Below the pieces are notes generated by a model, which saw nothing but the letters and a program-made list of their open reading frames with translations, searched no databases and had not been told where the DNA came from. Positions 57,112 to 64,000 of a DNA stretch of 64,000 nucleotides are shown here, piece after piece. The DNA is taken from assembly GCA_965208625.1 (NCBI GenBank), contig OZ242348.1:1488001-1552000 (forward strand), read 5' to 3'. Made by a program: the position numbers and the translations under genes. Within the stretch, counting starts at the first letter, position 1. Each line of letters starts with the position of its first letter. This DNA is from Bin16 sp965208625. GTDB taxonomy: Bacteria > Chloroflexota > Dehalococcoidia > Lucifugimonadales > Australimonadaceae.

Positions 57112-58658
57112 GACACCTCCACCCCCGGCAGCAGGACGTGTTCCATGATGACCACGTTGAACACGCCGAGCACGACGGTCGCAGCACCGAGTAAGACGAT
57201 CGGGAGCCAGACGTCAAGAGGAGCCTCGCGCGCCCGCTCCACCACGGGCCGCATCGCCTCTTGCTCGGCCGGCTGCACGGCACTGTCCGCAGGCGAGTCG
57301 TGCTCGTCGTCGTGGTGCGCGGACGGCTCCGGTTTTGCAGGCCGCAGGTAGACCTGCTCCAGCACCTTGAACAGATAGACGGCGGTGAGCAGGCTGCTGA
57401 GCAGCACGACCGCCACGACGACCCACTGGCCCTCATCGACGCCCGCCTGCACCATGTACCACTTGCTGAAGAAGCCCGCCGTGGGCGGGATGCCGACCAT
57501 CGCCACCGAGCCTACGGCGAACGCTCCCATCGTCAGCGGCATGCGCGGGCCCAGCCCCGCAAGGTTGTGCGTGCGCTGCAGCCCGACACGAAAACGCACG
57601 GATGCCGTCGCCAGGAACAGGGTTGCCTTCATTGCGGCGTGGTTCACGACGTGCAGCAACGCCGCGGCCAACGCCAGCGGCGTGCCCAGCCCGATGCCGA
57701 CGGCGATGAAGGCCAACTGGCTGATGCTGCTGTACGCCAGCATCCGGCGGATGTCCGTCTGCCCTGCTGCCGCGACGGAGCCGAACACGATGCCGACCAG
57801 GCCGAGTATGAGCAAGGCGTCGGCTATGGGAACGGTGCCGGAGAGGTATCCCGCAGGGAACACGCTCAGGAACATGCGGAGCATCGCGTAGGCGGCGACC
57901 TTGGTCATCACCGGCGCGATGAGCGAGTTCACGGAGGAGGGCGCATGCTCGTAGGCGTCCGGGAGCCAGAGGTGCATCGGAACGAGTGCCATCTTCAAAC
58001 CGAGTCCGGTGAAGATGAACACGGCGCCCACCTGCACCGCCCTCACGCTCTCCGCCTCTTCCAGCAACTGGCGCGCCTCGATCATGTTCAGCGTGCCGGT
58101 CGCGAAGTAGATGAAACCGACGCCCAGCAGATAGAACGCGCCGCCGATGGAGCCGATGATGAGATAGCGGAAGCCTGCAAGCATCGCCCTGCGCCCGCCG
58201 ATGAAGACAAGTCCGTAGGCGGCGAGTGACGCTATCTCCAGGAATACGAAGAGGTTGAACAGGTCGCCCGTGATGACGATGCCGGTGAGCCCCGCCAGGA
58301 GCAGCAGCACCAGACCGTAGAAGATGCCGGGACGGTCGCCCGCTTCCCGCTCGGCCCAACGCCGGGTCGAGATTACGACGAGCAGCGACACGCTCGTGAC
58401 GACGAGGCTGACGACCGCCGACACCTCATCTATGACCCACTCGATACCCACGGGCGGCTCCCATCCGCCGAGGTAGTACCGGAACGTCCCATCACGCAGG
58501 ACCCGCTCCAGCGAGAGCGCCGACGCTACGGCAGAGACAGCCACCGTCCCTACCGCAATGACGAACGCGCTTAGCCGCCACTTTCGCCCAAGGATGGGAA
58601 CGATGACTGAGAACAGCAGGGGCGCGCCGACGATGAATACGGGGAGTTGCTGCTCCAC
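57108..58658 (-). CDS. mrpD: Mrp-type antiporter subunit D
   Basis: A 516-residue antenna-family protein, the best match to MrpD: LFNLFVFLEIASLAAYGLVFIG, LGLKMALVPMHLWLPDAYEHAPSSVNSLIAPVMTKVAAYAMLRM, YSSISQLAFIAVGIGLG and LLHVVNHAAMKATLFLA with the conserved Lys/His residues. A hydrophilic His/Asp/Glu-rich insertion (HHDDEHDSPADSAVQPAEQEA) precedes the last helix. GTG 58658 is used; the longer frame is a shadow of mrpB/mrpC. It starts 2 nt after mrpC ends. Confidence 0.9.
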   Translation of the reverse strand: MEQQLPVFIVGAPLLFSVIVPILGRKWRLSAFVIAVGTVAVSAVASALSLERVLRDGTFRYYLGGWEPPVGIEWVIDEVSAVVSLVVTSVSLLVVISTRRWAEREAGDRPGIFYGLVLLLLAGLTGIVITGDLFNLFVFLEIASLAAYGLVFIGGRRAMLAGFRYLIIGSIGGAFYLLGVGFIYFATGTLNMIEARQLLEEAESVRAVQVGAVFIFTGLGLKMALVPMHLWLPDAYEHAPSSVNSLIAPVMTKVAAYAMLRMFLSVFPAGYLSGTVPIADALLILGLVGIVFGSVAAAGQTDIRRMLAYSSISQLAFIAVGIGLGTPLALAAALLHVVNHAAMKATLFLATASVRFRVGLQRTHNLAGLGPRMPLTMGAFAVGSVAMVGIPPTAGFFSKWYMVQAGVDEGQWVVVAVVLLSSLLTAVYLFKVLEQVYLRPAKPEPSAHHDDEHDSPADSAVQPAEQEAMRPVVERAREAPLDVWLPIVLLGAATVVLGVFNVVIMEHVLLPGVEVS

Positions 58659-58660
58659 GG

Positions 58661-59041
58661 CTATTTCCTCATCTCGTCCAGCATCTCGCGTTCGTCGAGC
58701 GTCCCGAACTCGCGGTAGATGGAGACGAGGAAACTGAGCGCGACACCGGTGATCGCCACCCCAACGACGATGGCGGTGAGCATGAGCACGTGCGGCAAGG
58801 GGTTCACGTAGTCGTCCGGGTCCACATGTTCGGCTACGCCGTGCACGCTGTAGAGGATGGGGAGGGTCGCCCCTTCCAGCAGGGAACCGCTGACAAAGAA
58901 GAGTATGATGGCCGACTGGAAGATGCTCAGGCCGATGACCTGCTTGACGAGGCTGCGCTTGCCGATCATGCCGTACAGGCCAACAACGATGAGTACCGCG
59001 GTCGCCCAGTACGGGAAGCGTGCTGCGACCTCGTCGATCAT
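58661..59041 (-). CDS. mrpC: Mrp antiporter subunit C (NuoK-like)
   Basis: A 126-residue protein with three helices. It has the MrpC/NuoK features GLYGMIGKRSLVKQVIGLSIFQSAIILFFV and, in the third helix, PHVLMLTAIVVGVAITGVALSFLV. The C-terminal tail is acidic (EFGTLDEREMLDEMRK). ATG 59041 overlaps the stop of mrpB. In Mrp complexes C is the NuoK counterpart and part of the cation path. Confidence 0.92.
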   Translation of the reverse strand: MIDEVAARFPYWATAVLIVVGLYGMIGKRSLVKQVIGLSIFQSAIILFFVSGSLLEGATLPILYSVHGVAEHVDPDDYVNPLPHVLMLTAIVVGVAITGVALSFLVSIYREFGTLDEREMLDEMRK

Positions 59042-59493
59042 TGGCGCGAGCTGCCCGCAATGAGGTCGTAGATGAGCACCAGCACGGCAACCACACCCAG
59101 GAACACGCCAACCTCGATGATGAGGATGCCCATCGCGCGGGGGGTGCGGTGCTCGCCCGCGAACTGGTTGTACCACTCCACCGGGATCGGGGCGTAGTCG
59201 AGGAAGTTCGCGCCGAGGATGAGCGGCAGGATGCCCCCGAACATGTAGATGCCGAGGCCGATGCACGCCAGCCAGATCAGAAGCCCCTGCGGTATGCGCA
59301 GGGCTGCCTGGCGGTTCCCCAGCGCCAGACGCACCAGCAGCAGCGCCGCTGCGACGATAGCCCCGGCCTGGAAGCCGCCGCCGGGGCTGAGCTCGCCGTG
59401 CAGCAGCACATAGAGACCGAACACGATGATGAGCGGGGCCATCACTACCCGCGCGATGAAATGGAGTATCACGCTGTCGTAGCGGTCATTCAT
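59038..59493 (-). CDS. mrpB: Mrp antiporter subunit B
   Basis: A 151-residue, four-helix protein with the MrpB signature ILHFIARVVMAPLIIVFGLYVLLHGELSPGGGFQAGAIVAAALLLV. In Mrp it sits next to MrpA's C-terminal region and matches domain organisation of MnhB. Start ATG 59493 is 6 nt after GAGGAGG; ATG 59499 abuts the ribosome site directly and is less likely. Overlaps the MbhE-like gene by 8 nt. Confidence 0.9.
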   Translation of the reverse strand: MNDRYDSVILHFIARVVMAPLIIVFGLYVLLHGELSPGGGFQAGAIVAAALLLVRLALGNRQAALRIPQGLLIWLACIGLGIYMFGGILPLILGANFLDYAPIPVEWYNQFAGEHRTPRAMGILIIEVGVFLGVVAVLVLIYDLIAGSSRQ

Positions 59494-59782
59494 CTCCATC
59501 CTCCTCAGGGACCCGGCGGCTGCGCTGCAGCACGAGCAGAACGGCCAGGCCGGCGGTGAAGATGACGAACGTCTCTCCCAGCGTGTCGTAACTCCGGAAG
59601 TCGGCCAGGATGGCGGAGACGAGGTTCGGGATCACGACCTCGGACTCCGTCATCCTGGTAAGTTCAGGAGAGAGATGCTGGTTCGCAGGCGCGTCGGGGT
59701 CCGCGCGGTCCGGCAGATCGGCCGACGCCCAGACGAGCAGGGCAACCAGCCCCGCTAGGAATGCCAGCATGAGGAACTTCAA
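59486..59782 (-). CDS. MbhE-like subunit (detached MrpA C-terminal portion)
   Basis: A 98-residue membrane protein, one N-terminal helix and another near the C-terminus, with the highly typical ADFRSYDTLGETFVIFTAGLAVLLVL. This matches hydrogenase subunit MbhE and the corresponding C-terminal domain of large MrpA. Here it is a separate gene, 4 nt overlap with the MbhD-like gene. It belongs to the split-MrpA form of the antiporter. Confidence 0.85.
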   Translation of the reverse strand: MKFLMLAFLAGLVALLVWASADLPDRADPDAPANQHLSPELTRMTESEVVIPNLVSAILADFRSYDTLGETFVIFTAGLAVLLVLQRSRRVPEEDGDE

Positions 59783-60024
59783 TCCGGTGTTCTCCTGTCC
59801 ACGACACTGACGGCACCCACCAACAGGACGCCGGTCACGCCCGCACCCAGCGCCGCCTCGGTCAGCGCAACGTCGACGGCGCCCATGAGCGCGAGCAACA
59901 CGGCGGCCAGGAAGCTGTACACGGACAGCGTTGCCACCGCCGCGATCATGTCACGCACCGAAAGCGCAACGAGCGCAGCCACAACGAGCAGGCCGAACAG
60001 CGCCAGTTCCAGCCACCAGATCAT
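59779..60024 (-). CDS. MbhD-like (DUF4040) subunit, detached MrpA C-terminal portion
   Basis: An 81-residue, three-helix protein: WLELALFGLLVVAALVALSVRDMIAAVATLSVYSFLAAVLLALMGAVDVALTEAALGAGVTGVLLVGAVSVV, with the conserved DVALTEAALGAG of DUF4040/MbhD. ATG 60024 follows GGAGGAG, chosen over the ATG seven codons upstream. It overlaps mrpG by 4 nt. Confidence 0.88.
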   Translation of the reverse strand: MIWWLELALFGLLVVAALVALSVRDMIAAVATLSVYSFLAAVLLALMGAVDVALTEAALGAGVTGVLLVGAVSVVDRRTPD

Positions 60025-60323
60025 CTGCGCTCCTCCTTCCGCCAAGGCAACTCCCCCGTGCGCAGCGCGGCGCGAGTGAGCAGGTGCGCGCCGACGGGGT
60101 TCGCTATCGCGACGAACACAAGGATGAGTGCGAATTTCAAGCTCAGCAGCGTGGCGCCCTCATGCAGGATGAGGCCCAGGAGTAGAAGGGCGATACCAAG
60201 CGTCTCTGACTTCGAAACGGCATGCACCCGGGAAAAGAAGTCCGGCAGGCGCACCAGCCCCAGGGCGGTGATGACCATGAACGCGAGCCCGAGGACTATC
60301 AACACGTCGCCCGCGATATTCAT
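60021..60323 (-). CDS. mrpG: Mrp antiporter subunit G
   Basis: A 100-residue three-helix protein. The MrpG signature GLVRLPDFFSRVHAVSKSETLGIALLLLGLIL is clear, then ALILVFVAIANPVGAHLLTRAALRTG. Overlaps the neighbours by 4 nt each (60020s and 60320s). Needed for assembly of Mrp in known systems. Confidence 0.92.
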   Translation of the reverse strand: MNIAGDVLIVLGLAFMVITALGLVRLPDFFSRVHAVSKSETLGIALLLLGLILHEGATLLSLKFALILVFVAIANPVGAHLLTRAALRTGELPWRKEERR

Positions 60324-60631
60324 GAGTCTTCCTCCTTCTCTTCCAACCCTTGCATCAGCGACCACAACTGGTGCTGGCGCGTTTCCAGGTACTTGCCGAC
60401 GGCAACCGTCCCTATGAAATTCAGCAGGGCGTAGCTCAGCGCGAGGTCGACGAACGAGTCAGGCCGCCCGAACACGAACCCGATCAGCACGAGCAGGACC
60501 ACGGCATTCGTGCCGATTGCGCTGGCGGCCAACAGGCGGTCGAAAGGAGTTCGGCCCAGGAGGAGCCGGTAGAACAGTCCTGCGTTAACAGCCACCGCGA
60601 TGGTCAGCACTGCAATGTGGGGCAAGCTCAC
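60320..60631 (-). CDS. mrpF: Mrp antiporter subunit F
   Basis: A 103-residue, three-helix protein. Typical MrpF features are the first helix followed by YRLLLGRTPFDRLLAASAIGTNAVVLLVLIGF and DLALSYALLNFIGTVAVGKYLE, where the conserved Asp lies. A charged tail (GLEEKEEDS) overlaps mrpG by 4 nt. Confidence 0.92.
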   Translation of the reverse strand: MSLPHIAVLTIAVAVNAGLFYRLLLGRTPFDRLLAASAIGTNAVVLLVLIGFVFGRPDSFVDLALSYALLNFIGTVAVGKYLETRQHQLWSLMQGLEEKEEDS

Positions 60632-61239
60632 GGCAACACCTGTTCGACAGCGACCACGTCCGTGAGTTGCACACTGTCAGGCGCTTCTTCGGCGAATATC
60701 CCCGCCACCTTGCGCTGGATGCTTCCCTCTTCCATGCCCTGCCTGCTCTTGGCAGAGAGGCAGTGCACCATGAACATCCCGTTCGAAACGTCCACGGTGA
60801 CCGTGCCGGGAGTGAGAGTGATGGACTGCGCAAGCAGCACCTGCGCAGTCTCCGACTGTAGAGACGTCTCGAATTCCACGAGGCTCGGTTCCACCGGCAG
60901 CCGGGGATGCAGTACGAGATAGGCCACGTGGATATTGGAGAGCGCTATCTCCCAGAGCAGCCACGGCGCGTAGAGGATGGCGCGGAACGCTGCAGGGGCG
61001 AACCACGAGGGAGGGTATGGCTTGTGCCTGAAGCGCGCTTCCTGGTCACCTGCGAACAGCCAGTGCGTGAGCGCAGTCCCTGCCACTGCGGCAACCGCGC
61101 CCATGATGAGGAACTCGATCTCCGTATGACCGGAGAACGCCAGCCACACGGCGAAGAGGGCCAGCGTCTGGACTGTCCACCTGAACGTCTGGCGCAGCTT
61201 GGTGGGCCGCACATCCACCTGACGGGGTTCGTTGCTCAT
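60628..61239 (-). CDS. mrpE: Mrp antiporter subunit E
   Basis: A 203-residue protein: about two N-terminal helices (TLALFAVWLAFSG, EFLIMGAVAAVAGTALTHWLF), a third (FRAILYAPWLLWEIALSNIHVAYLVLHP), then a cytoplasmic domain with QSITLTPGTVTVDVSNGMFMVHCLS, the MrpE hallmark. It heads the recognisable Mrp operon. ATG 61239 overlaps the stop of a possible tiny upstream ORF. Confidence 0.92.
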   Translation of the reverse strand: MSNEPRQVDVRPTKLRQTFRWTVQTLALFAVWLAFSGHTEIEFLIMGAVAAVAGTALTHWLFAGDQEARFRHKPYPPSWFAPAAFRAILYAPWLLWEIALSNIHVAYLVLHPRLPVEPSLVEFETSLQSETAQVLLAQSITLTPGTVTVDVSNGMFMVHCLSAKSRQGMEEGSIQRKVAGIFAEEAPDSVQLTDVVAVEQVLP

Positions 61240-61406
61240 TCGACCAAGGTCCGCACTGCGCTCATTTCTTCGCTCGCCTGACGCGGGTAGCAGGCTACGA
61301 ACGGCGTATGAGGACTGTCAAGGAGAAAGATTGCCTGAAGCGCCTCAGCCGCAGCCTTGATGGCGGCAGGTTCACCCCGCAGGTCTCGCGTGGTGGAGGA
61401 GCGCAT
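61236..61406 (-). CDS. possible small ORF at the head of the Mrp operon
   Basis: A 56-residue frame (MRSSTTRDLRGEP ... EMSAVRTLVE) whose stop overlaps the mrpE ATG as ATGA, the same coupling seen throughout the operon. The codon third positions are only moderately GC-rich. A promoter-like TTGACA / TAGCCT pair lies inside it, in which case only a nine-codon leader (MSAVRTLVE, from 61265) would be translated from the mRNA. The frame is open back to 61613 as well. I see no family match. Coding status doubtful. Confidence 0.3.
   Translation of the reverse strand: MRSSTTRDLRGEPAAIKAAAEALQAIFLLDSPHTPFVACYPRQASEEMSAVRTLVE
61292..61321 (-). promoter_or_regulatory. candidate promoter of the Mrp operon (TTGACA-N18-TAGCCT)
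   Basis: Minus strand: perfect consensus TTGACA at 61321-61316, 18 nt, TAGCCT at 61297-61292. Transcription would begin near 61285, some 45 nt upstream of mrpE. The rest of the 61240-61602 gap shows no clear feature except the doubtful small ORF. Confidence 0.5.
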
Positions 61407-61602
61407 CCGCCGCGTGAGCGCCGAGCCAGGCACACCGCCGGACTCGCCGTCTATCCGCACGGATGCGCATCCCACCGGTCTCCTGCACAGATGGGATGAT
61501 TCTTGCCGTTCCCGCACGCGACAGTCAACGCGCTTATGGCGCGCAAGAGAGCTCGCACGGGTTCGCGAGAACCTGTAACCTCTCGCAAGCAAGGAGGGGT
61601 CA

Positions 61603-62409
61603 GTGACGCTCACGTTCGAGATTGGCGACGAGTCCCGCCCGAAGGGGCACGCGTTGCTCTACTTCGGCAACCCGCAAGCCGGGTTGCTGGCGACGTACGT
61701 CGTGCTCCTGCCGGTGAAGATGGACATGAGCAAGTACCTCCCCCCCATGCTCGCGGCGCAGTTGGGCGGACTCGCGAGCGAGATGATCGGCGACGGGGGC
61801 GGCAGTTTCGCCGCGCCGCCCATCCCTGAAGAAGTGGAGTCGATCGAGCCGCTGCGCCACCTGGCGGAGCTGCGCGGTGACGACTTCGTCTGGGGAGGAG
61901 ACATGGTGCTGGGCGATCTGCAGTCGGCGATGCGCCAGGCCACGGAAGCCGTGCACGAGTACGAGACGCTCTATCGGCGCTACGTCGACGCCAACCCTCA
62001 GCCCGCGCCATCCGCCCCGGAACGCTCGCTGCCCAGCGACACGGGAGACCCGAGCGGCAGCGTGCAACAGGTTGTCTATGGACTGATGAGCGACCGCGAC
62101 CGCCTCGCGGAGCTGTCGAAGCTGGTGGGGACGATGCGGTTCGCGCTCGAGTCGCAGGACGATGGCCTCGTGGAGGAGACCAACGTCTCGCTCCAGGCGA
62201 TGGGACAGGCCCTGCCCGAGCGCTTCTGGGCCGAACGCGTACGCCGAGCGGCGCGTGATTCCTCCGATGCGGGAGCACGGCTCGCACAGCTGTACGTGGA
62301 GCGCTGCTACAAACTGCTGGAGGAGGACTTCACCGCGGTGCAGGCGCTCGAGGAGCAGATAGCCGCTCTCGCGGAGGACGCCCCACCCCAGGGAGACCTC
62401 CGCAGCTGA
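61603..62409 (+). CDS. uncharacterised protein
   Basis: A 268-residue protein I do not recognise. The first ~80 residues look like a beta-rich domain (EIGDESRPKGHALLYFGNPQAGLLATYVVLLPVKMDMSKYLPPMLAAQLGGL); the rest is mostly helical, with a proline/serine linker near 135-150 and charged helices to the end (KLVGTMRFALE, QLYVERCYKLLEEDF). No signal peptide or membrane helix. GTG 61603 follows AAGGAGGGG. Divergent from the Mrp operon and convergent with polA. Confidence 0.7.
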   Translation: MTLTFEIGDESRPKGHALLYFGNPQAGLLATYVVLLPVKMDMSKYLPPMLAAQLGGLASEMIGDGGGSFAAPPIPEEVESIEPLRHLAELRGDDFVWGGDMVLGDLQSAMRQATEAVHEYETLYRRYVDANPQPAPSAPERSLPSDTGDPSGSVQQVVYGLMSDRDRLAELSKLVGTMRFALESQDDGLVEETNVSLQAMGQALPERFWAERVRRAARDSSDAGARLAQLYVERCYKLLEEDFTAVQALEEQIAALAEDAPPQGDLRS

Positions 62410-62423
62410 ACCGCTGCAGCCTG

Positions 62424-64000
62424 TTACTCCGCGTAGGTCATCGACGCCCAGGTAGGCCCGGTCTTGACGTCTATCTGCACCGGCACGCTCATCTCCAGCG
62501 CGTTCGGCATCACGTCCTGCAACATCGCGACCAGATCCCCTTCCTCCTCCACGGGCAACTCGAACAACAACTCGTCGTGCACCTGCAGCAGCATCCTGCT
62601 GCGGAAGCCGTCCTCTTCCAGGCGACGCTGGATGGTAACCATCGCCTCGTTGATGACGTCGGCGGACGTGCCCTGCACCGGCATGTTGAGCGCGATGCGT
62701 TCGCCCGCCTGGCGCACGGGGTAGTGCGGAGAGCGCAACTCCGGGATGTAGCGCCGGCGTCCCAGGAGCGTCTCCGCGTAGCCGTCCACCTTCGCCCGCT
62801 CGACGGTCTCGTCGAGGAATGATCTGACCGTAGGGTACGTGCCGAAGTACGACTCGATGAACGCAGCGCCTTCCTCGCGGGTAAGTTCGGTCTGCTGCGA
62901 TATGCCGAAAGCGCTGAGCCCGTAGGCGACGCCGAAGTTCATCACCTTGGCGAGACGACGCATGTCCCGGTTCACCTCGCCGAGCGGCACGCCGTAGATG
63001 AGCGACGCGGTAGAGGAGTGGATGTCCTCTCCGCGCTCAAACGCAGCCATGAGCGCCGGGTCCTGTGAGAGGTGCGCGAGCACGCGCAGGTCTATCTGCG
63101 AGTAGTCCGCGCTCAGCAACGTCCACTCGGGGCGTCGCTCGGCGATGAACGCTTCCCGGACGCGCAGGCCGAGCGGTGTGCGGATGGGGATGTTCTGCAG
63201 GTTGGGGTCAGCGCTGGCGAGCCTGCCCGTGGCGGAGCCGGCCTGGTTGTAGGTGGTGTGGATACGGCCCGTGCGCGGGTTCACCTGCTGCGGAAGCGTG
63301 TCCACGTAGGTGGACTTGAGTTTCGTCAGCTCCCGGTACCGCAGGACGTGGCCGATGACGGGATGATGGTCGCGCAGGTTCTCCAGGATGGAGGCGTCGG
63401 TCGAGTAGCCTGTCTGCGTCCGGCGGCCCGATGGCAGTTTGAGTTCCTTGAACAGCAGGTCCCCGAGTTGGGATGGCGAGTTGATGTTGAACTCGTGTCC
63501 CACGGCTTCGTAGGCTTCGCGCTCTTCTATCTCTATCTCGCCCGCAATCTCCTCGTTCAGTTCGGCGAGCACGCTCTCGTCTATGGCGATGCCATGCGTT
63601 TGCATGCGCGCTAGTACGGGTATGAGTGGCATCGCATGCTTGTCGTGATAGGTAGTGAGGCCGTCGCGCTCCATGTCCTCAGTGAGCGCGCGCCGCAGTT
63701 GTAACGTCACCGCGGCGGCGGTTGCGGCGTATCCAGCGGCGTCCGCCACCGATACGGCATCGAACGTGATCTGCTTGCGCCCCGTGCCGGTGAGGTCGGT
63801 CAGCGCTTGTAGTTCGACGTTGAGCCGGTTGAAAGCGAGCGGTTTGAGCGACAGCGCCTTCTCGCCAGTGAGATGCGCCGCGAGCATCGTGTCGAACGCG
63901 ACGCTCACGGCGGTCGGCGACAGCCCGTAGTTGGAGAGCAGCGTCAGCGTGAAATTGAGGTTGTGGCCGGAGACGGGTTTGCTCGTAAGCACCGGCAGCA
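62424..64000 (-). CDS. polA: DNA polymerase I, C-terminal part (runs off right edge)
   Basis: The 3' end of a family A DNA polymerase, 525 codons visible and open at the right edge (the GTG at 63992 is internal). Polymerase motif A is LSADYSQIDLRVLAH, motif B RRLAKVMNFGVAYGLSAFGISQQ (Arg, Lys, Tyr of the O-helix), and motif C LLQVHDELLFELP with the catalytic Asp. LQNIPIRTPLG and NMPVQGTSADVIN are also typical. The visible upstream part of the 3'-5' exonuclease-like domain (SGHNLNFTLTLLSNYGL, FDTMLAAHLTGEKALSLKPLAF) lacks the usual acidic metal ligands, so proofreading may be absent. Confidence 0.95.
   Translation of the reverse strand, partial: LPVLTSKPVSGHNLNFTLTLLSNYGLSPTAVSVAFDTMLAAHLTGEKALSLKPLAFNRLNVELQALTDLTGTGRKQITFDAVSVADAAGYAATAAAVTLQLRRALTEDMERDGLTTYHDKHAMPLIPVLARMQTHGIAIDESVLAELNEEIAGEIEIEEREAYEAVGHEFNINSPSQLGDLLFKELKLPSGRRTQTGYSTDASILENLRDHHPVIGHVLRYRELTKLKSTYVDTLPQQVNPRTGRIHTTYNQAGSATGRLASADPNLQNIPIRTPLGLRVREAFIAERRPEWTLLSADYSQIDLRVLAHLSQDPALMAAFERGEDIHSSTASLIYGVPLGEVNRDMRRLAKVMNFGVAYGLSAFGISQQTELTREEGAAFIESYFGTYPTVRSFLDETVERAKVDGYAETLLGRRRYIPELRSPHYPVRQAGERIALNMPVQGTSADVINEAMVTIQRRLEEDGFRSRMLLQVHDELLFELPVEEEGDLVAMLQDVMPNALEMSVPVQIDVKTGPTWASMTYAE

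Overview
This window is GC-rich bacterial chromosome, almost fully coding, with many ATGA stop/start overlaps and frequent GTG and TTG starts. The gene repertoire (LLM flavin oxidoreductase, TPP enzyme, Rieske oxygenase with a Gfo/Idh/MocA partner, metal-dependent amidohydrolases, FAH-fold and VOC proteins, Mrp antiporter, SelB) suggests a free-living heterotroph of the Chloroflexota, perhaps Dehalococcoidia or SAR202-like. That assignment is inference from gene content only; the window has no rRNA gene and I found no tRNA.

Layout. 0-0.6 kb: the N-terminal part of a P4-type integrase runs off the left edge, so a mobile element probably lies outside the window. 0.6-6 kb: an Asp/Glu-racemase-fold protein, then a minus-strand block with an ECF sigma factor coupled to a membrane VWA protein, a Nudix hydrolase and NAD kinase. 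6.4-19 kb: core metabolism (prs, a DUF3090/SCO1664 pair, inositol-monophosphatase family, IDH/IPMDH family, purM, ispH, two tandem TreT-like glycosyltransferases, a ROK kinase, purA). 19-30 kb: FAH protein, dapB, an ApeA-like HEPN defence gene wedged before asd, selB, MFS, two duplicated methyltransferases, hisH, an unknown gene and hisA. 30.7-41.9 kb: aconitase, a membrane HNH nuclease, LLM and TPP enzymes, MFS, gpmA, a GyrI-like protein, a PQQ-type propeller and a BNR propeller. 42-51 kb: a phosphatase pair flanked by 207-bp direct repeats, then a catabolic-looking cluster (two amidohydrolases, an SDR, a Rieske oxygenase and a dehydrogenase). 51-53.5 kb: hemW and ychF. 53.6-61.3 kb: an Mrp-type cation/proton antiporter operon with split MrpA and three NuoL/M/N-like subunits. 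The right edge cuts polA.

Intergenic spaces are not empty. They carry several dispersed repeat families: G/C-rich hairpins, a TGTTGAGCG-type repeat, and an unusual mosaic element whose CTATAGAC hairpin arms covary between copies. Two of these repeat-bearing gaps also contain near-copies of the 3' ends of neighbouring genes. Recurrent extended -10 boxes (TGnTAnnnT) lie 6-8 nt before several start codons, so leaderless transcription looks common here.

The likeliest lightly described items are the mosaic repeat element, the ApeA-like gene, the membrane HNH protein, the degenerate glycosyltransferase paired with a TreT-like enzyme, and the Mrp variant.
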